64,000 bases of DNA from Paenibacillus cremeus (GTDB lineage: Bacteria > Bacillota > Bacilli > Paenibacillales > NBRC-103111), in contig NZ_VNJI01000014.1 of the NCBI RefSeq assembly GCF_007786445.1, positions 93,816 through 157,815 on the forward strand, given 5' to 3'. A model generated the notes under the pieces. The model was not told where the DNA came from. It did no database searches and saw only the letters and a list, made by a program, of their open reading frames with translations. A program made the translations under genes and the position numbers. This document shows, one piece after another, positions 26,464 to 34,540 of the stretch (the first letter of the stretch is position 1; each line of letters begins with the position of its first letter).

Positions 26464-27750
26464 GCTGCAGCCACCCGTGGATCGCACGGGGCCAGTCCAA
26501 AGCGGAAAAGTCGCGCTGCAGCCGCCCGTGGATCGCACAGGGCGAGTCCAACGCGGAAAATCCGCGCTGCAGCTGCCCGTGGGCCGCACGGGGCTAGCCC
26601 AACGCGGAAAATCCGCGCTGCAGCCGCCCGTGGACCGCACGAGTCTAGCCCAACGCGGAAAATCCGCGCTGCAGCCGCCCGTGGACCGCACGGGGGCTAG
26701 TCAACGCGGAAAATCCGCGCTGCAGCCGCCCGTGGACCGCACGGGGCCAGTCCAACGCGGAAAATCCGCGCTACTGCCGCCCGCGGGCCGCACGGGGCCA
26801 GTCCAACGCGGAAAATCCGCGCTGCAGCCGCCCGTGAGCCGCACGAGGCTAGCCCAACGCGGAAAATCCGCGCTGCAGCCACCCGTGGACCGCACGGGAC
26901 GAGTCTAACGCGGAGAATCCGCGCTGCAGCCGCCCGTGGGCCGCACGGGGCCAGTCCAACGCGGAGAATCCGCGCTGCAGCCGCCCATGGATCGCACGAG
27001 GCTAGCCCAACGCGGAAAATCCGCGCTGCAGCCACCCGTGGGCCGTACGGGGCCAGTCCAAAGCGGAAAATCCGCGCTGCAGCCACCCGTGGATCGCACG
27101 GGGGGAGCCCAACGCGGAAAATCCGCGCTGCAGCCACCCGTGGGCCGTACGGGGCCAGTCCAAAGCGGAAAATCCGCGCTGCAGCCGACCCCGGATCGCA
27201 CTTGGCGAGTCCAACGCGGAAAATCCGCGCTGCAGCCACCCGTGGGCCGTACGGGGCCAGTCCAAAGCGGAAAATCCGCGCTGCAGCCGACCCCGGATCG
27301 CACTTGGCGAGTCCAAAGCGGAAAATCCGCGCTGCAGCCGCCCGTGGGCCGCACGGGGGCCAGTCCAAAGCGGAAAATCCGCTACAAGCCACCCGTGGAT
27401 CGCACGGGGCCAGTCCAAAGCGGAAAATCCGCGCTGCAGCCGCCCGTGGATCGCACAGGGCGAGTCCAACGCGGAAAATCCGCGCTGCAGCCACCCGTGG
27501 GCCGCACGGGGCCAGTCCAAAGCGGAAAATCCGCGCTGCAGCCACCCGTGGATCGCTCGGGGGGAGCCCAACGCGGAAAATCCGCGCTGCAGCCACCCGT
27601 GGGCCGTACGGGGCCAGTCCAAAGCGGAAAATCCGCGCTGCAGCCGCCCGTGGGCCGCACGGGTCAGTCCAACGCGGAAAATCCGCGCTGCAGTGGACTA
27701 CACGTGGCGAGTCCAAAGCGGAAAATCCGCACTACTGCCGCCCATGGACG
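26464..27750. repeat. Tandem array of about 25 imperfect 51-bp units with two hairpins per unit
   Basis: Units begin with GCTGCAG at 26464 and every 51 bp to 27637 (23 steps with no net length change), then at 27687 (50 bp) and a degenerate last unit near 27731. Each unit holds the palindrome GCTGCAGC, an inverted repeat CCCGTG-N5-CACGGG, and an inverted repeat CGCGGA-AAA-TCCGCG that spans the unit boundary. Substitutions between units are common, for example GATCG or GGCCG in the first loop and CCAACG or CCAAAG before the second. One unit (27331-27433) carries a +1 and a -1 that cancel. Because 51 is a multiple of 3 and the unit lacks stops, long ORFs appear in nearly every frame on both strands; none has a convincing ribosome-binding site or start outside the array, so they are not called as genes. 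No unique spacers exist, so it is not CRISPR. Function unknown. Confidence 0.95.
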
Positions 27751-27866
27751 AATACCGCATCGAAGATTGGTTAGGAAAGAAGAAAGTAGAAGAGTAATCG
27801 CAGTAGATCCATGAGGATATGCGTACGGGGTAGGGCAGCGGCTGGCACAAAATATGCATACGCACA

Positions 27867-27902
27867 GAAAAGGACCTGACGGCCATCCGTCAGGTCCTTT
27901 TC
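27867..27902. terminator. Bidirectional intrinsic terminator
   Basis: A perfect 16-bp stem, GAAAAGGACCTGACGG with its complement, and a CCAT loop, with T-rich tails on both strands. It ends the minus-strand gene at 27909-28064 and blocks entry into the array from that side. The stretch 27751-27866 shows no other feature. Confidence 0.92.
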
Positions 27903-27908
27903 TTAGAA

Positions 27909-28064
27909 TTAATTCATAATAATCCCGTTAAACAAATGCTCATTGCCCAGCATCAGGTTAATGAGGAAATACAATAAGGGCGAAGCGGTCGCGGCGCAGA
28001 ACAGAATGACGATCAGACCCAGACCTTTAAAGCTTGGCTCATAATTTCTAGTAGTGGTTTTCAT
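27909..28064 (-). CDS. Small single-helix membrane protein
   Basis: A 51-residue reading frame with ATG at 28064 and AAGGGG about 10 bp before it. It has a polar start (MKTTTRNYEPSFKG), one hydrophobic helix near residues 15-39 (LGLIVILFCAATASPLLYFL), and a short polar tail. The family is not recognised. An FNR-type box lies 71 bp upstream of the start, and a strong terminator directly follows the stop, so it looks like a separate transcript. Its place between the oxidase and an FNR-controlled MCP suggests a respiratory or microaerobic role, such as a small accessory subunit; this is inference. Confidence 0.7.
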   Translation of the reverse strand: MKTTTRNYEPSFKGLGLIVILFCAATASPLLYFLINLMLGNEHLFNGIIMN

Positions 28065-28107
28065 TCTTCATACCCCTTTTCGTTAGGTTGCTTGCTGCTA
28101 TAGTTCA

Positions 28108-28150
28108 AGTGTAAAACAGCCTGCTCTGAAAATATGTGATATTTATCACA
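28108..28150 (-). promoter_or_regulatory. FNR-type box and -10 upstream of the small membrane protein gene
   Basis: TGTGA-TATTTA-TCACA at 28135-28150. On the minus strand TACACT (28113 down to 28108) lies 29.5 bp from the box centre, the same geometry as at the zinc-ribbon and oxidase promoters. Confidence 0.62.
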
Positions 28151-28168
28151 ACCAGGGTGGATTCCAGA

Positions 28169-29467
28169 TTACACCGTAAAAAATCCGATTTGCTTCTTCA
28201 GATTCGTCGACTGTTCCCTCAACACGTGGGAGGAGGCGGCGATCTCCTCCATGACGGCGGTCTGCTCTTGCGTCGAGGACAGCGCGCCTCGGGCGCCGGA
28301 CAGGATGCCCACGGCAATATCGGCAACGTCTCGAGCCTTAACCAACGTGATCTGCACTTGATCCGTTTGGGTGGCGACCATGGACGCGATATGAGCGACC
28401 GCTTGGGACACTTTATCGGCTTCGCCGATGATGCTCTGCAGCGCCGCGGCGGCGGATTCGCCCTTGACCGACTCGTGACTAGCCAGCTCGAACTGGTCAG
28501 TCATCTGAACGACGGCATGGCGAACCTCGGATTGAATTTGCCCGAGCAGCTGATTGATGTCGTGGACGGCATGCGAGCTTTGCTCGGCCAGCTTCTTCAC
28601 TTCACCGGCGACGACTGCAAAGCCCTTGCCGTGCTCGCCGGCTCGGGCCGCTTCAATCGAAGCATTCAAGGCCAGCAAATGCGTCTGGTTCGACAGCTCG
28701 CCGACCACACCCGAGATGACCTCGATTTCCTTCGCGTTGCCTTCCAGCTGCTGGACCACGTGCAGGGTCTCTTGATGCGCGTCCGCCAGCTTTTGCACGC
28801 CGCTGACCAAGGATTGGATCACCTTCGTGCTTTCTTCAATGACCTGGATCATCATGATAGTGAACTGGCGGGCCGTATCGGCTTGCCCATGGATGTCTTG
28901 GGTCGCTCTTGTAATGTGCTCCACCGATTGGAACATCGCCTCCGAAAGCTCCGACTGCTGCTCCGCGCCCTGGGCGATATCGTCGATCGTCGTGGTGATC
29001 CGTTCGATATGGGATGCAGCTTGTCCAATGGCAAGCCGCAATTCCTCGACATGCGTGTCGGTGCCGACAAAATTGGTGGAGATGCCAGCGATCATGCCGC
29101 GAATGTTTTCGAGCATGGTATGGAAGGAGGTGCCCAGCGCGTGTAATTCATCATCGGATTTGCTAGGAATGATCTCTACATTCAGGTGGCCAGAGGAGGC
29201 CTGGTTAGCGGCGTCGGTCAGCTGCAGCAGCGGTTTGACGAGCCATTTGGCGGCGAGCCAGCCCAGAAAGGTGGTCCAGAAAATCCCCAGGGACAGCACG
29301 AGCGGAATAAACAGCCACTGCGGGAGATAAGGCCTAAACACGTCCTGCAGCGAAAAAATAAACACCGCACTCGTAAAGTATGTGATGGTCGAGACGACGG
29401 CAATGCCAAGCACCATTTTTTTAATAATGCCAAACCGGGTTTTGTTTCTCATTCTCGCGTACCCCAT
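28169..29467 (-). CDS. Methyl-accepting chemotaxis protein with minimal extracellular part
   Basis: 432 residues. Two membrane segments close together (about 18-38 and 48-70) leave only a short loop outside, followed by a HAMP-like region (to about 125) and the long MCP signalling coiled coil with the conserved hairpin tip ([24 protein letters not shown], about 265-290). Without a periplasmic ligand domain it may sense membrane state, redox or energy level, as aerotaxis-type MCPs do. The start at 29467 has a weak AGAGAA before it; an internal Met at 29452 is an alternative. An FNR-type box with a fitting -10 (TATCCT, 29499-29494, minus strand) lies upstream, which supports an oxygen-linked taxis role. 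Confidence 0.9.
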   Translation of the reverse strand: MGYARMRNKTRFGIIKKMVLGIAVVSTITYFTSAVFIFSLQDVFRPYLPQWLFIPLVLSLGIFWTTFLGWLAAKWLVKPLLQLTDAANQASSGHLNVEIIPSKSDDELHALGTSFHTMLENIRGMIAGISTNFVGTDTHVEELRLAIGQAASHIERITTTIDDIAQGAEQQSELSEAMFQSVEHITRATQDIHGQADTARQFTIMMIQVIEESTKVIQSLVSGVQKLADAHQETLHVVQQLEGNAKEIEVISGVVGELSNQTHLLALNASIEAARAGEHGKGFAVVAGEVKKLAEQSSHAVHDINQLLGQIQSEVRHAVVQMTDQFELASHESVKGESAAAALQSIIGEADKVSQAVAHIASMVATQTDQVQITLVKARDVADIAVGILSGARGALSSTQEQTAVMEEIAASSHVLREQSTNLKKQIGFFTV

Positions 29468-29520
29468 TTCTCTATCATCTTGTTTCCATGAAAAGGATAA
29501 CAGGACGAGGCACGCTCATC

Positions 29521-29536
29521 TGTGATAATTGTCACA
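29521..29536. promoter_or_regulatory. FNR-type box between the MCP and CuA-lipoprotein genes
   Basis: TGTGA-TAATTG-TCACA lies in the divergent intergenic region. Toward the MCP a TATCCT -10 sits 29.5 bp from the box centre. Toward the CuA lipoprotein no good -10 is seen at that distance, and its start codon is 150 bp away, so the box probably serves the MCP first. Effect on the other gene is open. Confidence 0.62.
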
Positions 29537-29686
29537 CCGGCATTGTCTATGACTCCAATCACAGCCCACGGATTTGTTCATCATTACTTCATAATGGTGT
29601 CACATGCCGTTCACCGCGAAACAGCTCCGAGTTGTGTATGATTGGTAATGTAAGGAACGATCGGGGATCGAAAGGGGAAATGAACG

Positions 29687-30082
29687 ATGAAAAAGGGTAT
29701 CGTAATCGCGTTTCTGATCTGCTTGGTGATTGCTTTGTCCGCGTGCGGAAAGAGCGAAGCTCCGAAGGCCTCCCAGGCGGCAAGCACAGCAGCCGGGGCC
29801 GGCGACGCTGCAGGCACGGCCGAGCTGAAGCTGCAAGCGAAAAACTTCGAGTTCGACCAGAAGGAATACAAGGTGAAGAAGGGGCAAACCGTCAATGTCG
29901 CCTTGGAAAACAAAGAAGGCCTGCATGGCGTTGAAATCAAGGGCCTGAACGTGAAGCTCGACAACAATACGAAAACAGCCTCCTTCAAAGCCGATAAAGC
30001 GGGCACATATGATATTATTTGCACGGTTCCATGCGGCGCGGGACATATCAATATGAAGTCGAAGCTGATTGTGGAAGGGTAA
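29687..30082 (+). CDS. CuA-domain lipoprotein, stand-alone cytochrome-oxidase-subunit-II-like
   Basis: A 131-residue exported cupredoxin. A lipoprotein signal ends at ALSACGKS (Cys near residue 20), followed by an Ala/Ser-rich linker and a beta-barrel with the CuA pattern: His in GLHGVEI (about residue 87) and CTVPCGAGHINM (about 112-123) giving two Cys, His and Met. Unlike oxidase subunit II it has no membrane helix and is anchored by lipid. It has no subunit I partner next to it, so it may donate electrons to an oxidase or nitrous-oxide-type enzyme, or act in copper delivery. AAAGGGG lies upstream of the ATG and a terminator follows 14 bp after the stop, so it is monocistronic. Confidence 0.88.
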   Translation: MKKGIVIAFLICLVIALSACGKSEAPKASQAASTAAGAGDAAGTAELKLQAKNFEFDQKEYKVKKGQTVNVALENKEGLHGVEIKGLNVKLDNNTKTASFKADKAGTYDIICTVPCGAGHINMKSKLIVEG

Positions 30083-30095
30083 GGCGACAAGTAAG

Positions 30096-30132
30096 AATGA
30101 CCGGGGCAGCGAGCAGCTCCGGTCATTTTTTT
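30096..30132 (+). terminator. Intrinsic terminator of the CuA-lipoprotein gene
   Basis: AATGACCGG pairs with CCGGTCATT around a 14-nt loop, followed by a T run. It lies between convergent genes. Confidence 0.88.
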
Positions 30133-30147
30133 ACGTTAATAGAACCG

Positions 30148-31236
30148 TCACCGCACTAGCCCCGTGCTCTCAATCTTCACGTGCGTGTTCACCTCGAACT
30201 TCACGCTCGGATAGACGGATTTCCAGTGCTTCCAGTCCTCCTCGCTGCCGAAATATTGGGCTAAGTAATGCAGCCCGAAGCCATAAGGATCGACGCCGGC
30301 GTCGCGGATTTTGTAGAGCAGCTTCAAGGTCGATTGATTCACATCGGCTTCGAGCAGCTTTTGAATCTCGGCCAGGTTCTTGCCCCTCACCGTGATCGGA
30401 CTTTGCTCGACCATCCCCCCGACATTCAGCTCCAGCTTCACCGTAGGGATCGTTTCCCTACTGATGGTGACGCTCCTGGAAGCTCTCGAGACATAGAAGG
30501 CGAGGCGTTCGCCCTTGTAGTTGATAGCGATCCCGGATCGCTTGAAGGCATTGGCGCTCAGATTATAGAGCGAGGTTTCCGGGGGACTGAGCACCAGGCG
30601 TTCCTTCTGTTTATTCAATAGCGCGAGCCGCTCCACGACATAAGAGTCGCCGTCAAAGGCAATGACGGGCAAATAGGGATCCAGCCCGGTCTCCTTGAAG
30701 CGACGGAAGCTGTCGAACAAATACTCCGTCACGATGAAGGGGGATACCGTCCCTTCTTTGCCGAAAGTGAGAAAAAAGGCATTGCCGGCGAGCCGTTCCG
30801 TCGTCGGATTGGCTTTCAGCAGCTGATTCGCGTCTGGCTCTGCCACCGCCAGATAAGAGATCAATTGAACATCTCTCCGCCGGCTAAGCCAGTTGAGCGA
30901 CTCATCCAAGGAGGTCTTCACCAGCTGGTCTCCGAAAAGAAAGACCCGGCAATGCCCGAAATCCAGCTCCTTGTCCACGTGCGACTTGAGACTGCGGACC
31001 GCTTCCGCGATGCTGGTCGATTCGGTCGCCTCGATTTGGCTCTCCGCCAGCCCTTCTCCCACCTTGGACGCCGGAATAGCCAGCCTAAGGGTGACGAGGT
31101 AGGGCTTGTCCTTTTTCCCGGTCCAATCAATGCCCATGGCGATGACGAAAAATCGCTTGTCGATATCTTTAAAGCTGCAGCTCGCAAGGAAGATACAGCA
31201 TAGGAGGAGCAGCAGCGTCATCACGACTTTGTTCAT
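30148..31236 (-). CDS. Spore germination receptor lipoprotein, Ger(x)C family
   Basis: 362 residues, the C subunit of a GerA-type germinant receptor, bound by lipid to the outer face of the spore inner membrane. The signal is MNKVVMTLLLLLCCIFLASC with the lipid Cys at residue 20. The start at 31236 is chosen over a longer frame (to 31494) because AAGGTG precedes it, the lipoprotein signal starts there, and it overlaps the B-subunit stop by ATGA, giving translational coupling. The Ger(x)C fold (FVIAMGIDW... onward) fills the rest, ending in EVNTHVKIESTGLVR. Last gene of the receptor operon; germinant unknown. Confidence 0.94.
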   Translation of the reverse strand: MNKVVMTLLLLLCCIFLASCSFKDIDKRFFVIAMGIDWTGKKDKPYLVTLRLAIPASKVGEGLAESQIEATESTSIAEAVRSLKSHVDKELDFGHCRVFLFGDQLVKTSLDESLNWLSRRRDVQLISYLAVAEPDANQLLKANPTTERLAGNAFFLTFGKEGTVSPFIVTEYLFDSFRRFKETGLDPYLPVIAFDGDSYVVERLALLNKQKERLVLSPPETSLYNLSANAFKRSGIAINYKGERLAFYVSRASRSVTISRETIPTVKLELNVGGMVEQSPITVRGKNLAEIQKLLEADVNQSTLKLLYKIRDAGVDPYGFGLHYLAQYFGSEEDWKHWKSVYPSVKFEVNTHVKIESTGLVR

Positions 31237-32342
31237 GAAGTAGCCTTCACCTTTTTTCGCCTCCATACAAAATAAAGCATGATTCCAAGGAACATCACTT
31301 CCGTGATAAATCGGCCTACGAGCCAGATTTCGGAGATCAGTTGATTGCGCTCCGGGTTCGACAAGTGCATGTACACGAACGAAAGGAGACCGGCTGCCAA
31401 GGCAATCCAAAGATTGATCCGTGCTACCGGTGTTTCCTCCACGGCGGTGAATCGGCTCAAGGAGTGACGGATCAGCATGATGGTCGTATTCCAAGTGTTC
31501 ATGACAAACAGCAGCGACAAACCGGTGAAGAGGATCAGGAAAACGAACAGCACCCGATTAATAAACCCGTATTCCGTCACCATCGAATCTGCCGTCATGC
31601 TCCACAAATAAACGTATTCTTGGACGGTGACCGTGCCATGAAACCCGATGGGTATGAAGAAGGTCACAGCTAGGAAGAAGATACCGAATAGCGGGACAAT
31701 CCAGCGATGCTTGAAGGTAAACCCCTCCGTATGCAGTCGATTGACTGTGATCAGGGTGGTGAAGCCGGAAAACACGAAGGTCGAAGCGGCAATCGACATG
31801 AACGACGGAGGCTTTCGGATGTAACCGGCTACATAGCGGACGGCGTCCCAGTCCATATTTTTGTTGAAAATCGCTTTAATCAGAAACATGATCAGCATAG
31901 GCGTACATAAGAAAAGCATGATTTCGTGAATAAACTGAACCGTGCGGGTGGACCGGCTGCTCGCCCAGACGGCGGCGCAAGTCATCAGAAACAAGTTCAC
32001 CGAAGGATTCATATCCGGATAAAAGAACAATCGGACCGTCTCGGAGTATCCGTTGATCACAATAATGCCGGCGGGCAGCCAGATCAGCAGCCCGGCATAT
32101 AAATTAATGGCCACCGTGAGCCATCTGGGAAAATAGCGATCGCACAGCTCCGGGAAGCCCCAACCTGGAAATCGTTCGAAGCAGCTCATCGTCCCCAGCG
32201 ATAAGATGCCGCCGATGACGGAAGCGATGACCATCCCCGAGACGGCGCCGTCAAAGCGGTCCCGAATGAGCAAGTAAGGGACGAACATCATGATGTTGAT
32301 CATTCCCACATACAGAACGTGATAGTAAGTGTAGCGGTACAT
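31233..32342 (-). CDS. Spore germination receptor permease-like subunit (GerB/GerKB family)
   Basis: A 369-residue protein with about ten membrane helices, related to amino-acid transporters, the B subunit of a GerA-type receptor thought to bind the germinant. The N-terminus begins with YRYTYYHVLYVGMINIMMF, typical of the family, and the C-terminus is short and basic (WRRKKVKATS). GAGGGGAAT precedes the ATG. It starts 3 bp after the A-subunit gene and overlaps the C-subunit start by 4 bp, so the three are co-translated. Expression in the forespore from an upstream sigma-G promoter is expected from the family; I did not identify one. Confidence 0.93.
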   Translation of the reverse strand: MYRYTYYHVLYVGMINIMMFVPYLLIRDRFDGAVSGMVIASVIGGILSLGTMSCFERFPGWGFPELCDRYFPRWLTVAINLYAGLLIWLPAGIIVINGYSETVRLFFYPDMNPSVNLFLMTCAAVWASSRSTRTVQFIHEIMLFLCTPMLIMFLIKAIFNKNMDWDAVRYVAGYIRKPPSFMSIAASTFVFSGFTTLITVNRLHTEGFTFKHRWIVPLFGIFFLAVTFFIPIGFHGTVTVQEYVYLWSMTADSMVTEYGFINRVLFVFLILFTGLSLLFVMNTWNTTIMLIRHSLSRFTAVEETPVARINLWIALAAGLLSFVYMHLSNPERNQLISEIWLVGRFITEVMFLGIMLYFVWRRKKVKATS

Positions 32343-32345
32343 CGC

Positions 32346-33683
32346 TTATTCCCCTCTGCTTTTGCGATGATGGGCCTTCGCTTCCTGCTTCGGAATGTAG
32401 AAGGCCAAGTAGGGCTGGCCAAAGCTGCGAAGGTTGCACCAATAAACGATCAGCGCGAAAAAGGTTACGGCAACGCCCAGCACCCCGTAGAAAATGGAGA
32501 CGACGACGAAAATATATTTAATAAATCGAATGGAGTACCCAAAGCCGTTGTTCGGGATGACAAAGTTGGAAATGGCGACAACCGAGGTGACGATGATCAT
32601 AATGCTGCTCACAAGACCCGCCTGCTGGATAGATTGGCCGAGAATCAAGCCGCCTACGGTAGCAGCCGTCGAACCGATGGAGCGCGGAAGCCGAAGGCTC
32701 GCTTCGATCAGCGCTTCGATCATGAAGAGCATAATAAAGACCTCGACAAAGGAGGGATAAGGAACGACGACACGGCTTCCGGCGATGGTCAGCGTTAGCT
32801 GAAAGCGGAGCACCTCCGGATTTAACGACACGATCGCGATATACAGCGCAGGAAGTGTAATCGTTAGAAACGTAGCGATATATCTGAGAATTAAGAGCGT
32901 TTTGCTCATCCAAAACGATTCATAGTCATCGTCCATCGCGTGCAGAAAATCGACCATGCGAACAGGCAGCAGCAGCGCAAATCGGCTTCCATCCTGCAAA
33001 ATGGCAACTTTTCCCCGTTCGATCATCGTGGCTACCCGATCCGGGCGTTCCGTCTGAAGCATGGTGGGGAAGAGCCGATGCTTGTGCTCCGACAGCTCTT
33101 GCACGAGCTCACCGGATGCGCGCAGCGTCTTGAGCTGAACGTTCTTGAGACGTTCGTTCAGCAGCATGAGTACATCGTTGTTCACCAAATGCTTGTCATA
33201 CAGCACCGTGACCCGGGACAGCGACTTTTCCCCGACGATATGCTGCTCTACACAAAGTGAAGGCAGATTATAGCGCAGCCTCACCAGACTGATGTTAAGG
33301 TCCAAATCCTCGTTGAAGGCGGTTTGCGGCCCTTGAAGGGAGGCTTCAATCTGAACGGTGTCCGGCTCGTCCTGCAGCTTCCGCATCACATCGTAGCGGA
33401 ACACCATATCGCGAATCTGGAACAGCAGAACGCCTTTCAGCAGCAGCCGGGTCCAATGCTCCGGTTCATCCGCCAAGCCGAAGTTAGGGTTCGCCTCCAG
33501 CATCCGGTCGAATTCATCCGGGTCGAACTTATAGGAGAAGGGCACGATCAGCCCGTTATGGATTAAGGCTTGATCGCAAAGCGCGGGGAAGTAACACAGC
33601 TCCATCTCGTAGTATCCGTTGTCTAAGGTGACGGAGTACAAATCAGAGGGATGCTGCAATTCGGCGCGAATTTGTTCGAGCAT
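32346..33683 (-). CDS. Spore germination receptor A subunit (GerA/GerKA family)
   Basis: A 445-residue A subunit of a GerA-type receptor. A soluble N-terminal region (about 1-240) with the family block VLYDKHLVNNDVL (about 160) is followed by about five membrane helices (from SKTLLILRYIATFLTITLPA), with FVEVFIMLFMIEALIEASLR near 305-325. The C-terminal tail is basic (AKAHHRKSRGE). It is somewhat shorter than many homologues (about 480-520) at the N-terminus, but no better start is seen upstream. It is the first gene of the receptor operon and is divergent from the ABC exporter at 33842. Confidence 0.93.
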   Translation of the reverse strand: MLEQIRAELQHPSDLYSVTLDNGYYEMELCYFPALCDQALIHNGLIVPFSYKFDPDEFDRMLEANPNFGLADEPEHWTRLLLKGVLLFQIRDMVFRYDVMRKLQDEPDTVQIEASLQGPQTAFNEDLDLNISLVRLRYNLPSLCVEQHIVGEKSLSRVTVLYDKHLVNNDVLMLLNERLKNVQLKTLRASGELVQELSEHKHRLFPTMLQTERPDRVATMIERGKVAILQDGSRFALLLPVRMVDFLHAMDDDYESFWMSKTLLILRYIATFLTITLPALYIAIVSLNPEVLRFQLTLTIAGSRVVVPYPSFVEVFIMLFMIEALIEASLRLPRSIGSTAATVGGLILGQSIQQAGLVSSIMIIVTSVVAISNFVIPNNGFGYSIRFIKYIFVVVSIFYGVLGVAVTFFALIVYWCNLRSFGQPYLAFYIPKQEAKAHHRKSRGE

Positions 33684-33841
33684 GCCCGATCCTCCAATCT
33701 CCAGGCTTTACCATTCGGCTTAGCTTGCCCCGGTTAAAGGGAAAACATACCAATAGGGGTGGTTCTGCGAGCTTGGCAAATAGGGTAAAATTTAGTAATA
33801 GGCAAAAAATAGGTACTTCATATCGAACGGGGGTGTCAATT

Positions 33842-34540
33842 ATGTTTCTCCAGGTCGAAGGCTTAAGGAAAAGCTATACCTCCGGCGAGGTGACCACCGA
33901 GGTGCTCAAGGGCGTCGGGATGGAGCTGGCGCACGGCGAGCTGGGCGTCATACTAGGACCGTCCGGCTCCGGCAAATCGACGCTGCTCAATATTATAGGA
34001 GGCATTGACCGGGGCGATGAAGGAAAAGTCACCGTTGGCGGAGTAGACATATCCGGCTTGAGCGACAGCCAGCTGACCGATTATCGCAGGGAGCGGATCG
34101 GGTTTATTTTTCAATTTTACAATTTGATTCCTACCCTGACGGTGGGCGAGAACATTGAAGTTGTCGCTCAGATCAGCCAATCGCCGCTGGGCATCGATCA
34201 GGTGCTGAAGGCCGTTGGGATGCTGGATAAAAAGCGCCGGTTTCCCAAGGAGCTAAGCGGAGGGGAGCAGCAGCGGGTGTCCATTGCACGAGCCGTCGTC
34301 AAAAATCCGGCGCTGCTCCTGTGCGACGAACCGACGGGAGCGCTGGACTACAGCACCGCGAGGGATATTTTGCAGCTGCTGGAGCATATCCATAAAGATT
34401 ACGGGACGACGATCTTGATGATTACGCACAATGCGGCGATCAGCGCCATGGCCAATAAGGTCTATCGGGTCCGAAGCGGTGAGATCGTGGAGACGAGAAT
34501 CAATGACACTGTTCTTCCCGCGGAGAGGATGGAGTGGTAA
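33842..34540 (+). CDS. ABC transporter ATPase, MacB/LolD type
   Basis: 232 residues. Walker A is GPSGSGKST (about residue 40), the Q-loop [12 protein letters not shown] (about 85), signature [14 protein letters not shown] (about 138), Walker [13 protein letters not shown] (about 160) and the H-loop ITHN (about 195). These match the MacB/LolD/FtsE-like group that works with FtsX-type permeases for export or mechanical transmission. The ATG at 33842 is preferred over an in-frame upstream ATG at 33725, because GGGGGTG precedes it and the family N-terminus starts there. Its TAA stop overlaps the ATG of the permease. No BceRS-type regulator is adjacent, so a bacitracin-type resistance role is not indicated. 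Confidence 0.93.
   Translation: MFLQVEGLRKSYTSGEVTTEVLKGVGMELAHGELGVILGPSGSGKSTLLNIIGGIDRGDEGKVTVGGVDISGLSDSQLTDYRRERIGFIFQFYNLIPTLTVGENIEVVAQISQSPLGIDQVLKAVGMLDKKRRFPKELSGGEQQRVSIARAVVKNPALLLCDEPTGALDYSTARDILQLLEHIHKDYGTTILMITHNAAISAMANKVYRVRSGEIVETRINDTVLPAERMEW

Noticed and set aside
26464..27750. CRISPR array
   Set aside because: Units are contiguous with no unique spacers, differ by substitutions throughout, and no cas genes are nearby.
25958..27814. Long ORFs in several frames on both strands across the 51-bp array (for example 26697-27716 on the minus strand, 339 codons, and 26936-27814 on the plus strand)
   Set aside because: The unit is 51 bp (17 codons) and has no stop in most frames, so every frame is open by construction. 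None of these ORFs has a convincing ribosome-binding site, and one begins inside the oxidase subunit I gene.
28136..29146. 336-codon plus-strand ORF opposite the MCP
   Set aside because: The minus strand encodes an unmistakable MCP; the plus-strand product is low-complexity Arg/His/Leu-rich shadow sequence.
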